This document shows positions 45,018 through 54,994 of a DNA stretch of 64,000 bases, piece after piece. Numbering within the stretch: the stretch's first letter is position 1; each line of letters starts with the position of its first letter. The notes under the pieces were generated by a model that ran no database searches, was not told where the DNA came from, and saw only the letters and a list, made by a program, of their open reading frames with translations. The stretch comes from Vibrio cyclitrophicus. GTDB taxonomy: Bacteria > Pseudomonadota > Gammaproteobacteria > Enterobacterales > Vibrionaceae. Location: contig CP065366.1 in assembly GCA_023206055.1 (NCBI GenBank), positions 2,294,001 to 2,358,000 on the forward strand, in the 5' to 3' direction. The position numbers and the translations under genes are program-made.

Positions 45018-45929
45018 ATGATAGAGCTTAAACACCTTCGAACATTGACCACCTTGAGAGACAGCGGCTCATTGACAGCTACTGCAACCTCTCTTCATCT
45101 GACGCAGTCAGCGCTTTCTCACCAATTGAAAGACCTTGAGGCGCGTATTGGCGGTCAGCTTTTCCTTCGTAAAACTAGGCCAGTTAAATTTACCTCTGAA
45201 GGTGAAATTTTGCTTAAGCTCGCCGATGAGATACAACCTAGAATCGCTAAAGCAGAGAACGAACTCGCAAGCCTTAAAGAGGATGTGAATGGTCGATTGC
45301 ACATGGCGATCGAATGTCACTCATGCTTTCAATGGCTAATGCCCGCTTTGAAGGAGTACCAAGTTGCTTGGCCAAGCGTGACATTAGATTTCTCATCAGG
45401 CTTTGGTTTTGAACCTCTACCTGCATTAATGGCAGGTGAATTAGACTTAGTGATCACTTCTGATATCCAACCTCGTTCTGAAGTTCACTACGAACCTCTT
45501 TTCGATTTTGAGATGCGCCTCATCACCGCGATCAACTCGCCTTTGGCTGAAAAGCCAAGTATTGATCCGCAAGATCTTAGCGATCTCACCATGCTCTCCT
45601 ACCCAGTTCAAAAGCAGCGTTTAGACGTCGTGAAGCACTTTTTGCAACCTGCAGGTGTAGAACCGAAAAAGTGGAAACAAGCAGACAACACATTGATGTT
45701 GGTGCAAATGGTATCGGCGGGTTTAGGAGTCGCTGCATTACCAAACTGGGCGATCAGTGAATTCTCAAGACAAGGTTTGATAGCCAGCAAGCCGTTAGGT
45801 AAAGGGCTTTCAAGAAGACTGTTTGCAGCGGTAAGAAACTCAGAAAAAGATAAACGTTACCTGCAAGCTTTCTTTAGTACGGCAAGGCAGCAAAGTAAGA
45901 GTCACCTTGATGGTATTGAGGTCGTTTAA
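45018..45929 (+). CDS. metR: LysR-family activator of methionine genes
   Basis: 303 aa LysR regulator with N-terminal helix-turn-helix MIELKHLRTLTTLRDSGSLT...LHLTQSALSHQLKDLE and effector domain. MetR activates metE using homocysteine as coinducer. The divergent arrangement with metE is the classical one and gives the identity. Confidence 0.95.
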   Translation: MIELKHLRTLTTLRDSGSLTATATSLHLTQSALSHQLKDLEARIGGQLFLRKTRPVKFTSEGEILLKLADEIQPRIAKAENELASLKEDVNGRLHMAIECHSCFQWLMPALKEYQVAWPSVTLDFSSGFGFEPLPALMAGELDLVITSDIQPRSEVHYEPLFDFEMRLITAINSPLAEKPSIDPQDLSDLTMLSYPVQKQRLDVVKHFLQPAGVEPKKWKQADNTLMLVQMVSAGLGVAALPNWAISEFSRQGLIASKPLGKGLSRRLFAAVRNSEKDKRYLQAFFSTARQQSKSHLDGIEVV

Positions 45930-45990
45930 CGATAGTTGTCGTCAGTGAACTCTGTTTATACAAACCACAAGAGACAAATGCCAGAAACAA

Positions 45991-46020
45991 AAAAAGTCAC
46001 AGATAATCTGTGACTTTTTA
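45991..46020. terminator. Bidirectional terminator after metR
   Basis: AAAAAGTCACAGA/TCTGTGACTTTTT, 13-bp perfect stem with a 3-nt loop. Confidence 0.92.
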
Positions 46021-46068
46021 GTTTCAGTACCGATGATTTTCGATATCTGTTGATTCGCGAAAAATAGA

Positions 46069-46269
46069 CTATCTTGCGTAAGATTTAAACTGGTTAGTCA
46101 GTGGGTCGTATTGATAGCCAAGCATATCAAGCTTACCGACGACACTTTCTATATCCATTTCATACATACTGATCAGCTCTTCAAAGCTATCGCATTCTAG
46201 GCGAAGTTTTTCATTCACGATTCCCAGCAAAATAATGCTATCGAAACCTTTGACGTTGCTTAAATCCAT
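46069..46269 (-). CDS. DUF4250 small protein
   Basis: 66 aa. The opening MDLSNVKGFDSIILLGIVNEKLR and the end YQYDPLTNQFKSY match the DUF4250 pattern (short N-terminal MDLSN, central helix pair, final NQF). It is probably a small helical, DNA-binding-like or adaptor protein; function unknown. Single-gene unit. Confidence 0.8.
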   Translation of the reverse strand: MDLSNVKGFDSIILLGIVNEKLRLECDSFEELISMYEMDIESVVGKLDMLGYQYDPLTNQFKSYAR

Positions 46270-46400
46270 CCCGTACTCCTAACGAACACACCGACTAGAA
46301 TTAAGTTTAGAACGCTTACCAACGCCATGCTAAAAAACTGATCACACTTCTAACAAGAATACGTGATTAATGAGCGTACGTAATAAATGAAAGTGCGCGA

Positions 46401-47081
46401 TTAAAGCGCCCAAACTGGCGTTAACCCCACAGCCGCCGCCAATAACATCAGCAACGAAATCGTCAGTTGCAGTTTTTCCGGGGTTTTAACGAACAGTAAA
46501 TGCCAACACCACACCACGATAGCTGAGATTAACAAAGCAAAGCTGAATAGTAGCGTTGAAATCACAGGCTCTAGTTGAGCTTCAGAAAGAGAATAAACAC
46601 TCACGACCGTTGCTAAAACCACCAACATGCCCGTCAATACACCCACCACAGGAAGAACACGGTGGAATGCTTGCAAACGCGTTCTTGCAATCGTCAGCAG
46701 TAAATGTCCGAAAGAAGCACCCAGTAAAGCCACCAACAACACAGTAGCGATAATACCTACTGGGTTTACCTGTTCGCTTGCTTGAATAGCAACGTATGAC
46801 AATGCCAAACCACAAGCTAAGTACATCACCCAAATGGGGCCAGAATCGCGTGTCTTCTTGGTTTGAACTTGAGAATAGAAATAAAAGATCGCAAACACGA
46901 CCAGAAAGGCTTCAATTTTTACTGAAGCTACGGCAAGCCACAGCACGCCAATCGCAGGTAACATCTTGTGGATACGACCACGTTGCCCCGGGCAAATATC
47001 CCCTTTCACCAAGATGAGGGTTAAGATCAGTTGAGCTCCTAAAAGCATCGGAGCAAATTGTACTAGTAACGTTTCGACCAT
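46401..47081 (-). CDS. Polytopic membrane protein of unknown function
   Basis: 226 aa with about seven hydrophobic segments (for example MLLGAQLILTLILV, VASVKIEAFLVVFAIFYFY, LLFSFALLISAIVVW). No catalytic motif seen. Inner-membrane location is inferred. It is alone between DUF4250 and the divergent radical SAM gene. Confidence 0.75.
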   Translation of the reverse strand: MVETLLVQFAPMLLGAQLILTLILVKGDICPGQRGRIHKMLPAIGVLWLAVASVKIEAFLVVFAIFYFYSQVQTKKTRDSGPIWVMYLACGLALSYVAIQASEQVNPVGIIATVLLVALLGASFGHLLLTIARTRLQAFHRVLPVVGVLTGMLVVLATVVSVYSLSEAQLEPVISTLLFSFALLISAIVVWCWHLLFVKTPEKLQLTISLLMLLAAAVGLTPVWAL

Positions 47082-47318
47082 TGTGGATCTACTTCTTCAG
47101 ACTTATTTTCGCGAATAATATCAAAAACTGCTGCGAACACTAATCAAAATCACAAATTAGCGACGTTACTCAAGGCTTCAACTATGCTGTTCTATGGCTC
47201 TTTTGTCGCCATTTACCGTAAAAAGACGAAAGACACCAGAACTAACAGGGGCATGTTCTACTGGCTAGTCTAGGCTCATGCCGCTATAATTCCCGCCTCA
47301 AAAATCAGAGGTTGAAAT

Positions 47319-49718
47319 ATGTACAGCGATATCACTCCTATTCACGAACACAAAAAATACTGGGCCGAGTGCTACGGAACAGCACCCTTTTTGCCTACCA
47401 GTAGAAAGGAGATGGATGCTCTTGGATGGGATAGCTGTGACATTATTATTGTAACTGGTGACGCGTATGTCGATCACCCAAGCTTTGGTATGGCTATCAT
47501 TGGCCGTCTACTTGAAGCTCAAGGTTTCCGCGTGGGCATTATTGCTCAACCAAAGTGGGACAATAAAGATGCCTTCATGAAGCTAGGTAAACCTAACCTA
47601 TTCTTCGGCATCACAGCGGGTAACATGGACTCCATGATCAACCGCTACACCTCTGATCGCAAATTACGTCACGATGATGCTTACACACCGAACAATGAAG
47701 GTGGCAAGCGTCCTGACCGTGCAACTCTGGTTTATTCTCAACGTTGTCGTGAAGCTTACAAAGGTACGCCAATCGTGCTTGGTGGTATTGAAGCGAGCTT
47801 GCGTCGTGTGGCTCACTACGACTACTGGTCAGATAAAGTTCGCCGCTCTGTATTGTTTGATGCAAAAGCTGACATTCTTCTTTTTGGTAACGCTGAGCGT
47901 GCACTGGTTGAAGTAGCACACCGCATTGCTGATGGTGAAGACATGTCAACGCTGACAGACATTCGTGGTACAGCAATCAACCTTGCTGCAGCGCCTGAAG
48001 GCTTCAAAATCATCGACTCTTCTCGTATCGAAAAGCCGAACAAAGCTTACGTGCCGGTAAACCCGTACGAAGTGGAAACGCAATGTGATACTAAGAAAGA
48101 TGAGAAAGAAGAAGTTAAAGCGCAGCCGATTACGATTCGCCCTTCTCGTCACGATGCAAAAACAACCGCGGTTCGTATCCCAGGCTACGAAAAGCTAAAC
48201 AATGACCGCATTCTTTACGCTCACGCTAGCCGTATTCTGCACCTTGAAACAAACCCGTATTCGGGCCGAGCTCTGATTCAACGTCACGGTGACCGTGAAC
48301 TTTGGGTTAACCAAGCGCCAATTCCATTGACCACAGAAGAGATGGATTACGTGTTTGGTCTTTCGTACAAACGTGTTCCACACCCTATGTATGGCAAAGC
48401 GAAGATTCCTGCATACGACATGATCAAAACCTCGGTTAACATCATGCGTGGTTGTTTTGGTGGTTGTTCTTTCTGTTCAATCACAGAGCATGAAGGTCGT
48501 ATCATTCAAAACCGTTCGAAAGAATCTATCTTGGATGAGATCGAAGACATTAAAGATAAAGTACCTGGCTTCACGGGTACTATTTCTGACTTGGGCGGCC
48601 CTACGGCGAACATGTACCGTTTAGGTTGTTCAGATCCGAAAGCAGAAATTAACTGTCGTCGCCCATCATGTGTGTTCCCGAAAATCTGTGAAAAGCTAAA
48701 CACAGACCATCAACACACCATCGACCTGTACCGCTCTGCGAGAAAAGTACCGGGCGTTAAGAAGATCATGATCGCTTCTGGTGTACGTTACGACCTAGCG
48801 ATTGAATCTCCAGAATACGTTCGTGAGCTTGTAACTCACCACGTTGGTGGTTACTTGAAGATTGCTCCAGAGCATACTGAAAAAGGCCCGCTGGATCTGA
48901 TGATGAAGCCGGGCATGGGCACTTACGATCGTTTCAAAGAGATGTTCGAGAAGTACAGCGCTGAAGCCGGTAAGAAACAGTACCTAATTCCTTACTTCAT
49001 CTCTGCTCACCCGGGCACAGAAGATGAAGACATGCTTAACCTTGCGTTGTGGCTGAAAAAGCACAACTACGAGTGTGACCAAGTACAGAACTTCTACCCA
49101 TCGCCAATGTGTAATGCTACGTCGATGTACTACTCAGAGACCAACCCTTTGAAACGCGTGAAATATAAGAAGCGTGAAGATGTTCCTGTGCCTAAAGGTG
49201 ATCGTCAACGTCGTCTGCATAAAGCATTACTTCGTTACCACGATCCAGAAAACTGGAAAATCATCCGTGAAGCACTGATCAGCATGGGCAAAAAACACCT
49301 AATTGGTGACAAAGCGAACTGCTTAGTACCAGAAGAAGATTTTGAAGCTCAGACACCAGCACAACGTCGTAAGTCTGGTCGTCACGGCTCACAACGTTTC
49401 GCAACTAAGCACAGTAAAGCTCAACCGGGTCTTGGTGGCGAAAGCCCACGTAACCATTCTAAGCCAGGTGGCAATAAGCCTAAACCGGGTGGTAAGAAGC
49501 CAACAGGTAGCCAAAGCAACGGCAATCAGGGCAACGGAAAGCAGAACGGTAATGGTAATAAACCAGCGACTGGCTTCATCAAAAAAGCCCCTGCTAGTCA
49601 GCAATCACAAGGCAACGGCGGCGGAAATGGCAAGCCAAACCGCAGCAAAGCAGGCAATGGTCAAGGTGGTAAACCTGCAAGTAACGGAAAAAATCGCCAG
49701 CGCGCAACACAGCGTTAA
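47319..49718 (+). CDS. YgiQ-family radical SAM protein
   Basis: 799 aa. The N-terminal YgiQ domain (DIIIVTGDAYVDHPSFGMAI) precedes the radical SAM domain, whose 4Fe-4S ligands are the cysteines in RGCFGGCSFCSI near residue 385. The last 120 residues are a low-complexity Gly/Asn/Lys/Gln tail (GGNKPKPGGKK, GNGKQNGNGN), probably disordered. The reaction of the YgiQ family is not established. Single-gene unit with its own terminator. Confidence 0.93.
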   Translation: MYSDITPIHEHKKYWAECYGTAPFLPTSRKEMDALGWDSCDIIIVTGDAYVDHPSFGMAIIGRLLEAQGFRVGIIAQPKWDNKDAFMKLGKPNLFFGITAGNMDSMINRYTSDRKLRHDDAYTPNNEGGKRPDRATLVYSQRCREAYKGTPIVLGGIEASLRRVAHYDYWSDKVRRSVLFDAKADILLFGNAERALVEVAHRIADGEDMSTLTDIRGTAINLAAAPEGFKIIDSSRIEKPNKAYVPVNPYEVETQCDTKKDEKEEVKAQPITIRPSRHDAKTTAVRIPGYEKLNNDRILYAHASRILHLETNPYSGRALIQRHGDRELWVNQAPIPLTTEEMDYVFGLSYKRVPHPMYGKAKIPAYDMIKTSVNIMRGCFGGCSFCSITEHEGRIIQNRSKESILDEIEDIKDKVPGFTGTISDLGGPTANMYRLGCSDPKAEINCRRPSCVFPKICEKLNTDHQHTIDLYRSARKVPGVKKIMIASGVRYDLAIESPEYVRELVTHHVGGYLKIAPEHTEKGPLDLMMKPGMGTYDRFKEMFEKYSAEAGKKQYLIPYFISAHPGTEDEDMLNLALWLKKHNYECDQVQNFYPSPMCNATSMYYSETNPLKRVKYKKREDVPVPKGDRQRRLHKALLRYHDPENWKIIREALISMGKKHLIGDKANCLVPEEDFEAQTPAQRRKSGRHGSQRFATKHSKAQPGLGGESPRNHSKPGGNKPKPGGKKPTGSQSNGNQGNGKQNGNGNKPATGFIKKAPASQQSQGNGGGNGKPNRSKAGNGQGGKPASNGKNRQRATQR

Positions 49719-49755
49719 TATAGCGACCCCATTTACTTGGTTATCATAAAAATAC

Positions 49756-49784
49756 AAAGCGCAGCTATTTAGCTGCGCTTTTTT
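49756..49784. terminator. Terminator after the YgiQ gene
   Basis: AAAGCGCAGCT/AGCTGCGCTTT 11-bp stem, ATTT loop and T run; also near the convergent XRE gene end. Confidence 0.9.
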
Positions 49785-49838
49785 GTGTCTGGAAGATTTT
49801 CCACATGGTTTCAATCAATAAACCTATCAACCTATCAC

Positions 49839-50477
49839 CTATGAACGCTGCCATTGGTCGGGGTAATGAATAATGTCGTGGAAAACCGCTTTCTCTGTGC
49901 CGATGTTTTTATAGCCATGGGGCTGTTCAGCATTAAAACGCACCGCTTGTCCCGGGCTCAATTCATACCAGATATCGTCAAAGAACACCGCCATACGACC
50001 TGAGATACACAATATATGTTCAATCACTCCGGTACTGTGTGGTTCAGAAAAGTGCTCATAGTTCTCTGCTAGCCCAAGCTCATAAACTTCAAAGCCTAAC
50101 GATGGTTCAAAAGGAAAAACAACACTGACGGAGAAGCCCTTATTCAGACTTTCATCACGCAGCTCATTCGCGTCTCGGAACAAACTCACCAGCTCATTAC
50201 TGGAGCAAGACATAATCAAACTCGAAAATGAAACGTTCAAGCCAGTGGCGATTTGCCACAGCTTCGCGACGGTTGGGCTCGATTCACCACGTTCAATCTG
50301 CCCTAACATCGCTTTGCTGACACCAGTCGCTTTGGCAGTCGCGTCGAGGCTCCACCCTTTCTCTTTACGAATCCGTTTTAGGTTGTGGCTGACTTGCACG
50401 TCGTTTTGGTCACTCAAACTCTCTTTTACATTAGAGCTAGTTTCCACATTCATGTTCTTCGGCATGTTTTCGTTCAT
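49839..50477 (-). CDS. XRE-family regulator with C-terminal cupin
   Basis: 212 aa. The N-terminal XRE helix-turn-helix (NLKRIRKEKGWSLDATAKATGVSKAMLGQIERGESSPT) is followed by a cupin effector domain (HSTGVIEHILCISGRMAVFFDD, HGYKNIGTEKAVFHDI). This class senses a small ligand and often represses an adjacent transporter. It is divergent from a BenE-like permease with a clear inverted-repeat operator between them. Confidence 0.9.
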   Translation of the reverse strand: MNENMPKNMNVETSSNVKESLSDQNDVQVSHNLKRIRKEKGWSLDATAKATGVSKAMLGQIERGESSPTVAKLWQIATGLNVSFSSLIMSCSSNELVSLFRDANELRDESLNKGFSVSVVFPFEPSLGFEVYELGLAENYEHFSEPHSTGVIEHILCISGRMAVFFDDIWYELSPGQAVRFNAEQPHGYKNIGTEKAVFHDIIHYPDQWQRS

Positions 50478-50539
50478 CTACCTATTTAAGTTTGCTCGTG
50501 ACTAAAATCATGACGAACAAATTTTATACAAACAACACT

Positions 50540-50557
50540 TGTGCGCTATAACGCACA
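50540..50557. promoter_or_regulatory. Operator site 1 for the XRE-cupin regulator
   Basis: TGTGCGCTATAACGCACA: perfect TGTGCG/CGCACA inverted repeat with a 6-bp centre. Located 63 bp from the regulator and 52 bp from the permease start. Confidence 0.75.
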
Positions 50558-50576
50558 GATGTTAAGTTGAGTCCTA

Positions 50577-50594
50577 TGTATGTTATAACGCACA
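50577..50594. promoter_or_regulatory. Operator site 2 (degenerate left arm)
   Basis: TGTATGTTATAACGCACA matches site 1 at 15 of 18 positions, 37 bp away centre to centre, and lies just upstream of the permease start, where binding would block transcription or initiation. Confidence 0.65.
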
Positions 50595-50609
50595 ACGAGA
50601 GTGGTTAGT

Positions 50610-51839
50610 ATGGGTCAGATTAAGTTTTCTCACATCAGTACTGGTTTTATTGCAGTATTTATCGGTTATGCGAGTGCGGCGGCGATCATCTTCCAAGCTG
50701 CAACCAGTGCAGGAGCAAGCCAGCAACAGATCGCTTCATGGTTTTGGGCGCTCGGAATTGGCATGGGTGTATCGACAATTTTGCTTTCATGGCGATATAA
50801 ACAGCCAGTCGTGACCGCGTGGTCTACGCCGGGTGCTGCGCTACTTATCACCTCATTGGATGGGCTCACCGTAGAGCAGGCCGTGGCTATCTTCCTATTC
50901 AGCTCACTGCTGATCACCATTACGGGTCTAACTGGCATCTTTGATACGCTGCTCAAGCGAATACCAACATCGATTGCCTCTGCAATGCTGGCTGGTGTGT
51001 TGTGGATGTTTGGAATTGGAATTTTCACCTCTCTGTCCCAAGAGGCTATTATCATCGGCACCATGTTAGCTGCGTATATTTTTGCTAAGCCTAAGTTTGG
51101 TAATCTGTTGATTCCTTTTATCTTACTGCTTGCCGTCATAATGAGTGGCGTTGCCGGAAAGCTCGATTTGTCAGATGTGAACTTAACGCTGACTCAGCCT
51201 ATGTTCATCACGCCCGATTTTGATTTGGCGTCTCTGATGAGTGTTGGGATTCCGTTATTTGTGGTGACAATGGCATCTCAAAACCTGCCTGGGTTCGCCG
51301 TATTGAAAGCCAATGGTTATAACCCACCAGCATCACGAATTATCACCACTACAGGCGTTACCGGTTTGTTGCTCGCTCCCTTTGGTGGCTTTGCCTTTAA
51401 CTTGGCAGCGCTAACAGGGGCAATATGCATGAGCCCAAATGCCGACCCCAATCCGAAAAGTCGTTACAAGGCAGCACTAGCGATGGGCAGTTTCTATCTG
51501 TTGGCAGGAATATTAGGCACAACCTTTGTGTCTTTGTTCTCATCGGTTCCGCAAGCCATCATTATAACCATTGCGGGATTAGCCTTATTGCCAACACTTG
51601 CGAACAGCCTCACGACGGCACTTGCCGATGACACACATAGAGAGGCTGCACTCCTCACCTTTTTACTTACTGCTTCTGGGATTAATTTTGTGGGAGTTGG
51701 CAGCGCATTTTGGGGGTTATGTTTAGGGTTAATTTGCTACGCAATAAAGAACTGGCAGTTAAAAGCGGCTAAAGCACAGCAGACTCAAGCAAAGCAGGCT
51801 CAACCTACACAAGCGAACGAAAGCAAAGAACAGAGTTAG
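50610..51839 (+). CDS. BenE-family benzoate/proton symporter-like permease
   Basis: 409 aa from ATG 50610; a GTG at 50601 is an in-frame alternative. About 11-12 membrane segments with VTMASQNLPGFAVLKANGYNPPASRI and PFGGFAFNLAALTGAICM, characteristic of BenE in the NCS2-like superfamily. The cytoplasmic tail is Gln/Lys-rich. The substrate need not be benzoate: no aromatic degradation gene is nearby. Confidence 0.88.
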   Translation: MGQIKFSHISTGFIAVFIGYASAAAIIFQAATSAGASQQQIASWFWALGIGMGVSTILLSWRYKQPVVTAWSTPGAALLITSLDGLTVEQAVAIFLFSSLLITITGLTGIFDTLLKRIPTSIASAMLAGVLWMFGIGIFTSLSQEAIIIGTMLAAYIFAKPKFGNLLIPFILLLAVIMSGVAGKLDLSDVNLTLTQPMFITPDFDLASLMSVGIPLFVVTMASQNLPGFAVLKANGYNPPASRIITTTGVTGLLLAPFGGFAFNLAALTGAICMSPNADPNPKSRYKAALAMGSFYLLAGILGTTFVSLFSSVPQAIIITIAGLALLPTLANSLTTALADDTHREAALLTFLLTASGINFVGVGSAFWGLCLGLICYAIKNWQLKAAKAQQTQAKQAQPTQANESKEQS

Positions 51840-51874
51840 AATTACCAATCGTCTAAACAGTCAATGTTCAATAA

Positions 51875-51903
51875 AAAGGCAAGTCATTGGATGACTTGCC
51901 TTT
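51875..51903. terminator. Bidirectional terminator
   Basis: AAAGGCAAGTCAT/ATGACTTGCCTTT, 13-bp perfect stem with a TGG loop, between the convergent permease and gtrA-like gene. Confidence 0.9.
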
Positions 51904-51914
51904 CTCTTTCTTGT

Positions 51915-52388
51915 CTAACGGGTAAAGACCCAATACTGACTAAACAAGTAGTTAGTCACCATGCCGACCAAAATACCCACGGCCATCGCGATAAACACAG
52001 CGCCAGTAAACGCTGGTAGTAATTCAGTCATGAACTTAAAGCACAATAGATTAGGTACTGCTGATATCGACGCTGAGAACATGAACTTTTGCCACTGAAT
52101 CAGCTTTTCAGACAGACTACCCTGCCCTTTGAACCCAAAGGTCAGCACACGATTACCAAACCAGGTTGCCGTTGCAGCAGCAATAAAGGAGCCAATTCGC
52201 GCTGTCATTAAAGGCAAACCAACAATGTAATGCAGCAACACAAATACCGCACAATCAACAACAAACCCACCAACACCAACCACAGCAAACCGAACTATCT
52301 TGTGATGGGACTGAAGCCTTTGGCTCTGTGTCTGAAGCTTGTAATTGATCATTCGCAGCCCCGAGTTAACGCTGGACATCACTTTCAC
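51915..52388 (-). CDS. GtrA-family membrane protein
   Basis: 157 aa with four hydrophobic segments in the GtrA layout (RFAVVGVGGFVVDCAVFVLLHY near residue 33; WFGNRVLTFGF; C-terminal MVTNYLFSQYWVF). GtrA proteins are thought to flip undecaprenyl-phosphate-linked sugars across the inner membrane. The gene begins 23 bp inside the end of the ArnT-like gene, so the two are tightly coupled. Confidence 0.9.
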   Translation of the reverse strand: MKVMSSVNSGLRMINYKLQTQSQRLQSHHKIVRFAVVGVGGFVVDCAVFVLLHYIVGLPLMTARIGSFIAAATATWFGNRVLTFGFKGQGSLSEKLIQWQKFMFSASISAVPNLLCFKFMTELLPAFTGAVFIAMAVGILVGMVTNYLFSQYWVFTR

Positions 52389-53853
52389 TTCGAATATGGC
52401 TCAACGACAAATTTGGTTTGATGTTTTGGCTATGACAACTGAACAAAGCGCGCTTTATTTTCACCGTCGGCTCTAAAATACAGGTTAACGCGTTGTCCTT
52501 AATTTTGGTTTCCACTTCCGCTCTTTTACCAATCAGATAAAACTTGTCGATACCATCTAACTGTCCAACATCGAGTAACTTTTTCGCTTGTCCATGACTG
52601 TAAAACTGCCCGGAGAAAGGTCGTTTACCTACGTAAAAGCTCGGTGCTTCATCCGTAATCTGTTCAAAGATAATACGGTCACTTTTCTCGTTCGCTTTGC
52701 CTAGGTTAAGGTAGACCATCGCAATCATTAACAGCACAGGCAGAACTAAAGCCACACTCGAGAACCACTTCTTATCTTTTTCTACCACAAGCATTGCCAC
52801 CAGCAAACCAAGGGCTGGAATACCCGGTAATACATACGCAGGAAGAATATTACCCGCCATAGTGAAAAGGATTAGAGGAGAGACTAACCAACACACAAGG
52901 AATGAAAACAACCCACTATGTTCAGCGTTAACTTCTGCGATTTTCTTACGACGGGCAAAAGTCAAAATAGGCAACACAATCGACCACGGCGCAGCCGCTT
53001 GAATCCAGAAAACCCAAATCATTCCTCTTGTTTGATCATGGGCCGAACCATAAAGATCCCCTTCCCAACCACTCACAACAAAACGCTTAAAGTGCTCGCC
53101 AACAATAAAGTAATCAATAAAACCCGGTGTTGCCATTTCAGCCATGATGTACCAAGGCAAAGCAATCGCCAACATGACACCTAAACCAGATAGCAGTGGA
53201 AAGCGTTGCCATAGCACTTTGAAAGCGCCAAAGAAGCCATGTTGTAATACTAACCAAGGGAAAATAGCGATACCCATGATCACAATCGCTACAGGCCCTT
53301 TTGCAAGCAAGCCTAGTGCTAAACCAATGAAACCGACATAGCCCCAAGATCGATTAGTCTTCGCACTACCTTCTCTCTTAGAACCCTCTCCTCCTAACCA
53401 ACATAGATAGAAACCTAACATGGCAATAGTCATCGATAACGTTAACGCCATGTCGGTCATCACAGCACCCGCAGCGATAGAGAAAATCCCACATGTCGCC
53501 AATACCACGGCCGCCACCAAGGCACTTTGTCCTGTGCGCTTGGCCATGTATGCAACCAACAGAATCGTCGCGAAACCTGCTAGCCAGTGTGGCGCACGCA
53601 CAGCAAATTCACTCAAACCAAACAACTCAATCCCAGCTGCGCTCATCCATGTGAACAATGGTGGCTTGCCCCAAAAAGGAATGCCGTAATCAAATTGAGG
53701 CGTTAACCAATTCCCTGTTTCCACCATCAGACGTGCCATTTCTCCATAACGCGCTTCTGTGGTGTCCATTAACGGGTAAGTCGCCAGAGATAAAAGCCTT
53801 AGAATCAATGCAAAAGCCAACAAATACCATAGGTGCGTTCTGTTCAGGCTCAT
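52366..53853 (-). CDS. ArnT-like lipid-linked-sugar glycosyltransferase
   Basis: 495 aa, GT-C fold, about 11-12 membrane segments. The first periplasmic loop carries the catalytic-type acidic motif MDTTEARYGEMARLM and PFWGKPPLFTW, as in ArnT and related transferases that move a sugar from undecaprenyl phosphate onto lipid A or another envelope acceptor. It overlaps its upstream neighbour by 4 bp (ATGA). The sugar and acceptor are not known; the genes for aminoarabinose synthesis (arnA, arnB, arnD) are absent here. Confidence 0.88.
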   Translation of the reverse strand: MSLNRTHLWYLLAFALILRLLSLATYPLMDTTEARYGEMARLMVETGNWLTPQFDYGIPFWGKPPLFTWMSAAGIELFGLSEFAVRAPHWLAGFATILLVAYMAKRTGQSALVAAVVLATCGIFSIAAGAVMTDMALTLSMTIAMLGFYLCWLGGEGSKREGSAKTNRSWGYVGFIGLALGLLAKGPVAIVIMGIAIFPWLVLQHGFFGAFKVLWQRFPLLSGLGVMLAIALPWYIMAEMATPGFIDYFIVGEHFKRFVVSGWEGDLYGSAHDQTRGMIWVFWIQAAAPWSIVLPILTFARRKKIAEVNAEHSGLFSFLVCWLVSPLILFTMAGNILPAYVLPGIPALGLLVAMLVVEKDKKWFSSVALVLPVLLMIAMVYLNLGKANEKSDRIIFEQITDEAPSFYVGKRPFSGQFYSHGQAKKLLDVGQLDGIDKFYLIGKRAEVETKIKDNALTCILEPTVKIKRALFSCHSQNIKPNLSLSHIRSESDVQR

Positions 53854-54869
53854 GCTGACTCCTCTAATTTAAAATGTGTTTTTAATGCCGGTGTATCGAC
53901 CACCGATTGGATCAGATACAAAGGACGACTCTTGGTTTCAATGAAAATACGACCTATGTACTCTCCCATTAAACCGATACTCAACAGTTGGATGCCGCCA
54001 AGGGCAAGCTGTACGACCATCATTGACGGATAGCCAGTGATGGGCTCACCAAACATCATGGTTTTGAAAACGATGACCATGCCATACACAAAAGCAGTCA
54101 GCGCGACTAAGCCACCCAGTGCGGTAGCGATGCGCAGCGGACGAATCGAGAACGAGGTAATGCCATCCATCGCCAATCCGATGAGCTTGAGATAGTTCCA
54201 CTTGGTCTCACCACAGAAACGAGCGTCACGCTTAAATTGGAGTGTCGCTTGTCGGAAACCCGGCCATGAAAAAATGCCTTTCATGTAACGGTTACGTTCT
54301 GGAAGTTGGTTGATATGGTCGACAACCTCTCGGCTTAATAGTCGAAAATCACCAACATTTTCTGGTACATCGATCTTCGCCGCCACGTTCATGACTTTGT
54401 AAAAGCTCGCGGCTGAAAACTTCTTAAACCAGGTTTCACCGTCACGTTGGCTGCGCTGCATATTGACGACGTCATAACCTTCGCGCCACTTGGCAACCAT
54501 TTGAGGAATCAGCTCGGGTGGATCTTGCAGATCGGCATCTAACAGGATCACAGCTTGTCCGCGACAATGCTCAAGGCCAGCACTCATGGCTGACTCTTTA
54601 CCAAAGTTGCGGCTTAAACCAATAACAGAAATTGAGCTATTGATTGAAGTGAATGAACTCACCAAGTCCAAGCTGTTGTCTTTGCTGCCATCGTCGACAT
54701 AAACAATCTCACTCGTGATCGGTAAGCTATCGAGAACCTTAGTGAGGCGCGAGTGAAACTCTTCCAACACCTCTTGTTCATCGTAGAAAGGCACAATGAT
54801 AGACAGAGAGACCGCAGGGTTTATCTGCGATGTAGATATCTTGGGGCGGCTAATATGAAGTTCAGACAT
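53850..54869 (-). CDS. GT2 polyprenyl-phosphate glycosyltransferase (ArnC/GtrB-like)
   Basis: 339 aa. The N-terminal GT2 domain has SIIVPFYDEQEVLEEF, VYVDDGSKDNSL and the metal-binding DADLQDPPELI; two C-terminal membrane helices follow (ATALGGLVALTAFVYGMVIV and QLALGGIQLLSIGLMGEYIG). It charges undecaprenyl phosphate with a sugar on the cytoplasmic side. First gene of the trio, supplying the donor for the GtrA flippase and ArnT-like transferase. Confidence 0.93.
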   Translation of the reverse strand: MSELHISRPKISTSQINPAVSLSIIVPFYDEQEVLEEFHSRLTKVLDSLPITSEIVYVDDGSKDNSLDLVSSFTSINSSISVIGLSRNFGKESAMSAGLEHCRGQAVILLDADLQDPPELIPQMVAKWREGYDVVNMQRSQRDGETWFKKFSAASFYKVMNVAAKIDVPENVGDFRLLSREVVDHINQLPERNRYMKGIFSWPGFRQATLQFKRDARFCGETKWNYLKLIGLAMDGITSFSIRPLRIATALGGLVALTAFVYGMVIVFKTMMFGEPITGYPSMMVVQLALGGIQLLSIGLMGEYIGRIFIETKSRPLYLIQSVVDTPALKTHFKLEESA

Positions 54870-54994
54870 AATACGTTCTTCTATTTTTTAATCTGAAGCC
54901 AATCTACCCCCTCATAAGTGAAAGTTATGTTATTGACATATTTTTCACGCTCACTCAGGATAATGTTACCGTCTATTTCTGTATGAGAATCAAA

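Noticed and set aside
49342..49749. Open frames overlapping the end of the YgiQ gene
   Set aside because: Shadow of the low-complexity Gly/Asn/Lys tail in another frame.
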